In this document: in pieces, positions 8,807 through 11,728 of the stretch
Position numbering within the stretch: the stretch's first letter is position 1
Layout of the letters: each line of letters begins with the position of its first letter
Assembly: GCA_003024985.2 (NCBI GenBank)
Contig: PXIH01S0008057.1
Origin: Euperipatoides rowelli
Taxonomy: Eukaryota; Onychophora; Udeonychophora; Euonychophora; Peripatopsidae
Reading direction: 5' to 3' (one strand)
DNA length: 11,728 bases
Made by a program: the position numbers and the translations under genes
Notes under the pieces: generated by a model
What the model was told of the DNA's origin: nothing
What the model saw: only the letters and a program-made list of their open reading frames with translations
Databases searched by the model: none

Positions 8807-9579
8807 ACATCAAGTGGTTCAATTGCTTTGTAATAACATACAGTACATGCATGCCTTAAGAGTTTGATGAACTAAAATTTAAATGATTATTTCAGAATTG
8901 AAACAAATATAATTATTTGTTATTGGACACTAGAAGTCCATGTAATTCAAGTTTATTTCATACAGAGATTATTTTAATATATTGGGAAAGGGGCATACAC
9001 AATTTTAACAGAAAAGATTTTTAACTAATAGCTGTAAAGAACATTAATATGACTCCACACCACAATGATTAATATGTAATTTAAAATAAAATGTTAGTGT
9101 AACTGCAGATTATTGAAAATAGTATGTTTAAATAAAATTGAATCAATTATTTTTATAAGTGTGAGGTATACACATTTTTTGGGCCAAGTGCCAAAAAAGC
9201 TTGAAAAAAAAAATCAGAAAATCTTCAATGTGCCAAAGCATAATTTGATTGAGTCAGGGAGGGCAGGGAATGCTGATATAAAAATTTCAAACATTAAAAT
9301 GGGATATGCTAAGCATTTGTCCTAAAGTTCAGGAAAAATATAGCAAAATCTGAAAAATCATATAATATGCAGAAAATTAAACAAGCACAATAATTACAAA
9401 ATTTCAAATTGATTAAAAATAATCTTTAAAGTTGACATTGGTAGGGTTTGATATTACTCCTCAACCACTCATTCAAGCGCTCAATTACATAAGTTCCTGC
9501 TAATGCAAAGCCAACATATTTTTTTGGGCTCCTTCCCTGCCTTGAGGATTAATTTTTGAAATTTTAGGAAAAAGGAGCA

Positions 9580-9613
9580 CAAAGTTTGCTGGACTACTGT
9601 ATAGCAAACTTTG
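9580..9613. repeat. 11-base perfect inverted repeat
   Basis: CAAAGTTTGCT (9580-9590) and AGCAAACTTTG (9603-9613) are exact reverse complements with a 12-base spacer containing TACTGTA. It could form a hairpin. The surrounding 62-codon frame (9586-9774) is not otherwise gene-like. Confidence 0.75.
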
Positions 9614-9694
9614 GACCTTCAATTAATTTAGAAAAAGCTTTACATTTTTTAAATTTATTTGTAGCCACGGGCTGGCTTCTTTCTCTAGTAAAGC

Positions 9695-9718
9695 TAGATG
9701 GCTATAAAATGCCATCTA
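9695..9718. repeat. 8-base inverted repeat
   Basis: TAGATGGC (9695-9702) and GCCATCTA (9711-9718) pair perfectly across an 8-base AT-rich loop. Further self-complementary words (GGCTAT and ATAGCC) overlap it. Together with the stem at 9580-9613 it gives a hairpin-rich patch of about 140 bases that may be a worn miniature element. Confidence 0.6.
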
Positions 9719-11728
9719 TGGGCATAGCCCCCATTATATTCCCAAAGTTCTGGGAACGCACATCCGTCGAATAAGTGTGCCACCACCAACTTTTGTACTT
9801 TTAATCAATTTTAAGGAAATTTGCACGCACGCAAGAAATGAGTGTGCCCCCTTGACATTTTTCTGCTTTTGTACATATAAAGGATTTCATATAATATTCA
9901 GCCAAGTGCACCTCACAACCATTTTGTATTCGGTCACATTTTTTTTATGACAGCATAGTTTGACATCATAAACCAACGTTAAGATATAGAGCCAGCAGAC
10001 TGGTAAAAGTGCCTTTTCACTTAGGGACACAATAGTTTGGGTATCTCTTCTTTTTTTTTTTGTGGGATTTTGATAAGTCACTAAACAGGTAGTTGTAAGT
10101 AACCAAGTCTCTTTTTATAAGTTAGGCTACTAAAATTTCAAGCATGGACCTGAGGGCACCCGATTCAAAAACTTGACATTAATTTAAAAGAAATTCAGAG
10201 CTGATCCTAAATAGGTATGCCATGCTTATAATGAATGGCAGGAAATTCAAGGTTTTCAACAGATGATTGACTAAGTGCACCAACTCCAAAATCTTTTTTT
10301 TTTTCTTTACTTCTACTTTGAAAATTGCTGCCATTCTCATTACACAATTTTGCTTTTTTAATATTAGAAGAACCTAATATTACTTTGAGTTCTTTTAAAG
10401 AAATGTTTAAATCAGAACAGTAGAATCTATCAATATGTACCTGTCTAATTTAAGTATGATAATTAAGAGAAATCAGCCTCAAAATGCAGTGGCTTGGGCT
10501 GTTCACAAGTTCAGTGATGGGTCTATTCTGCCTACGACTAATAAAAACTAATCAATGGTTATTCCATGTATGACTAACAGTGCTTGTGACCCAGTGGGCT
10601 AATTGTTTTTAAAGTTACTACAGTGAGATTACTATTATGTTAATCATATAAATTTTAACATATAGGCTATATTTTTGTTTTACATGACATTTACTTTACA
10701 CTATTGTGTTGGATGTCAATTAATACCTTTAACATACTGCATGTGATAAGCACACCAATGGCTTGCCATCCTTCCTTGTTAAAGAAATTTAATTCATGCT
10801 TAGTTTGGCAAGTTTTTTTTTCTTTCTATGCTAAGTCTATTTTATCATTGTAATAACATTAAAAAAAACTTTATATTAAGAAAAATTCACAGAGGGAATA
10901 AGTAGCATAAATTTAGATGAAGTGACTGACTATAAAATATCTAATGTAAACGATTGAATAATCTTTATTCAATATATTTCAATAAAATAAAAATTGTTGT
11001 ATTTGTCTATTTACATACTATAACAAGACTAAATCAACTATAAACTGGTAGTTTATTAACTACTACTAAAGATGAATCATTTCAAGAACAAATCGATACT
11101 GGCTCTTATTTAGTGTTCTAACAGGCCACTGCGTATGCTTCGTGGCAAAGTCATGTGTGTATTCTGGTCTCATTATGTTAGAGGCCAGTACACTACAAAA
11201 AATCAACATAGTTTTTGTTAAAACCATGTGGAAATGAGGAAGCAAATTACAAATTTGGATAATTTAAAACAAATGGGTTAGCAGTTCATGATTCTTTAAA
11301 TTTTAAATGGTTTTAATAAAATCCTGGAAGTACTGTATATAAGATTTTAAACCAAATTTAGGGGAAATAAGATATAAGCTTTGGTTATTATTTTTTTTAA
11401 TCCCTTGAGGGACATAAAATATGAATATGCCCATCATTCTCCTTCCATCATGTTGCTCTGAAATTGAGGTAATCATGTCGTAACCCCCCCTCCCTCACCC
11501 CTACATCATTTTTAAATACATCATAAAATACATGAGGTGAAAGGGGAATACAACTTGCTATTTCTCATTTCGCTGAAACCCAGCTAAAATAGTCTGGCAA
11601 AATCATGAATATGGTCAAACATCCCTAACTAATAAATTTAAATTAACAGTCAAAAGAAAAATATTGAAATAAACAACCGAGCCGAACGATAATTATAAAA
11701 TATTACAACTTTATTGAAGGTGTTCCTA

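Larger units (their letters stand above)
7606..11728 (-). other. Sequence upstream of the first visible CCNK exon, probably intron
   Basis: The AG acceptor at 7606-7607 and the mid-box start of the exon show that this DNA is an intron for at least part of its length. I searched the minus strand for the preceding exon (HRFYMFHSFKQF-like and WYWDKK-like peptides) and saw none. It contains a G tract with an N, a decayed plus-strand retrotransposon piece and some hairpins. From about 9800 to the right edge I see only AT-rich sequence with weak GTGCC-containing repeats and no supported gene. Confidence 0.65.

Noticed and set aside
9113-9325. 70-codon plus-strand frame
   Set aside because: No recognisable domain, and Lys/Ile-rich like other chance frames. 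A link to the nearby retrotransposon remnant cannot be shown.
9586-9774. 62-codon plus-strand frame
   Set aside because: It overlaps hairpin-forming repeats and shows no known motif. It is more likely a chance frame in a repeat.
9887-10081. 64-codon minus-strand frame
   Set aside because: No similarity recognised, and it is not in a position or phase to be the missing cyclin K exon.
11100-11200. GC-richer patch considered as a cyclin K 5' exon
   Set aside because: No minus-strand frame gives cyclin K N-terminal residues, and stops interrupt the reading.

Overview
The window is a piece of an AT-rich eukaryotic nuclear genome (I estimate about 70% A+T or more), almost certainly from an invertebrate animal. 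The evidence is a spliced protein-coding gene with GT-AG introns, few CpGs outside the left edge, many homopolymer runs, and remnants of transposable elements. I cannot name the species. The protein matches animal cyclin K closely, and AGGCCT/TACTGTA-type motifs are over-represented, but neither fixes the lineage. No bacterial genes, RNA genes or CRISPR arrays are visible.

The one real gene is on the minus strand. Four exons (7605-7474, 4813-4708, 4082-4025 and 1407-1235, in transcript order) splice into one continuous frame of 156 complete or split-joined codons plus one base. This encodes the second half of cyclin box 1 and most of cyclin box 2 of cyclin K (CCNK), the regulatory subunit of the CDK12 and CDK13 kinases that phosphorylate the RNA polymerase II tail. 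All junctions have GT donors and AG acceptors in compatible phases. The N-terminal ~93 codons and the end of box 2 with the C-terminal tail are not in the window. They should lie beyond the right and left edges respectively. The visible introns are 2660, 625 and 2617 bases.

Region by region: 1-1234 is intron or flank downstream of the last visible exon. It has a CpG-rich block of GTAGC/GCTAC motifs at the left edge that looks like a DNA-transposon end, and a nested hairpin cluster at 1066-1115. Intron 1408-4024 carries a ~123-base tandem array (2790-3260) followed by an ACAAAC-type simple repeat. Intron 4083-4707 contains an 11-base G run. Intron 4814-7473 is mostly featureless AT-rich DNA with one strong palindrome. 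The right third (7606-11728) lies upstream of the first visible exon. It holds a 20-base G tract with an N, a decayed non-LTR retrotransposon reverse-transcriptase C-terminus on the plus strand (about 8205-8806), and hairpins at 9580-9718.

I found no convincing undescribed biological system. The most curious non-genic item is the 123-base tandem array with its simple-repeat tail. Percentages, expected counts and comparisons with human cyclin K are hand estimates or from memory.
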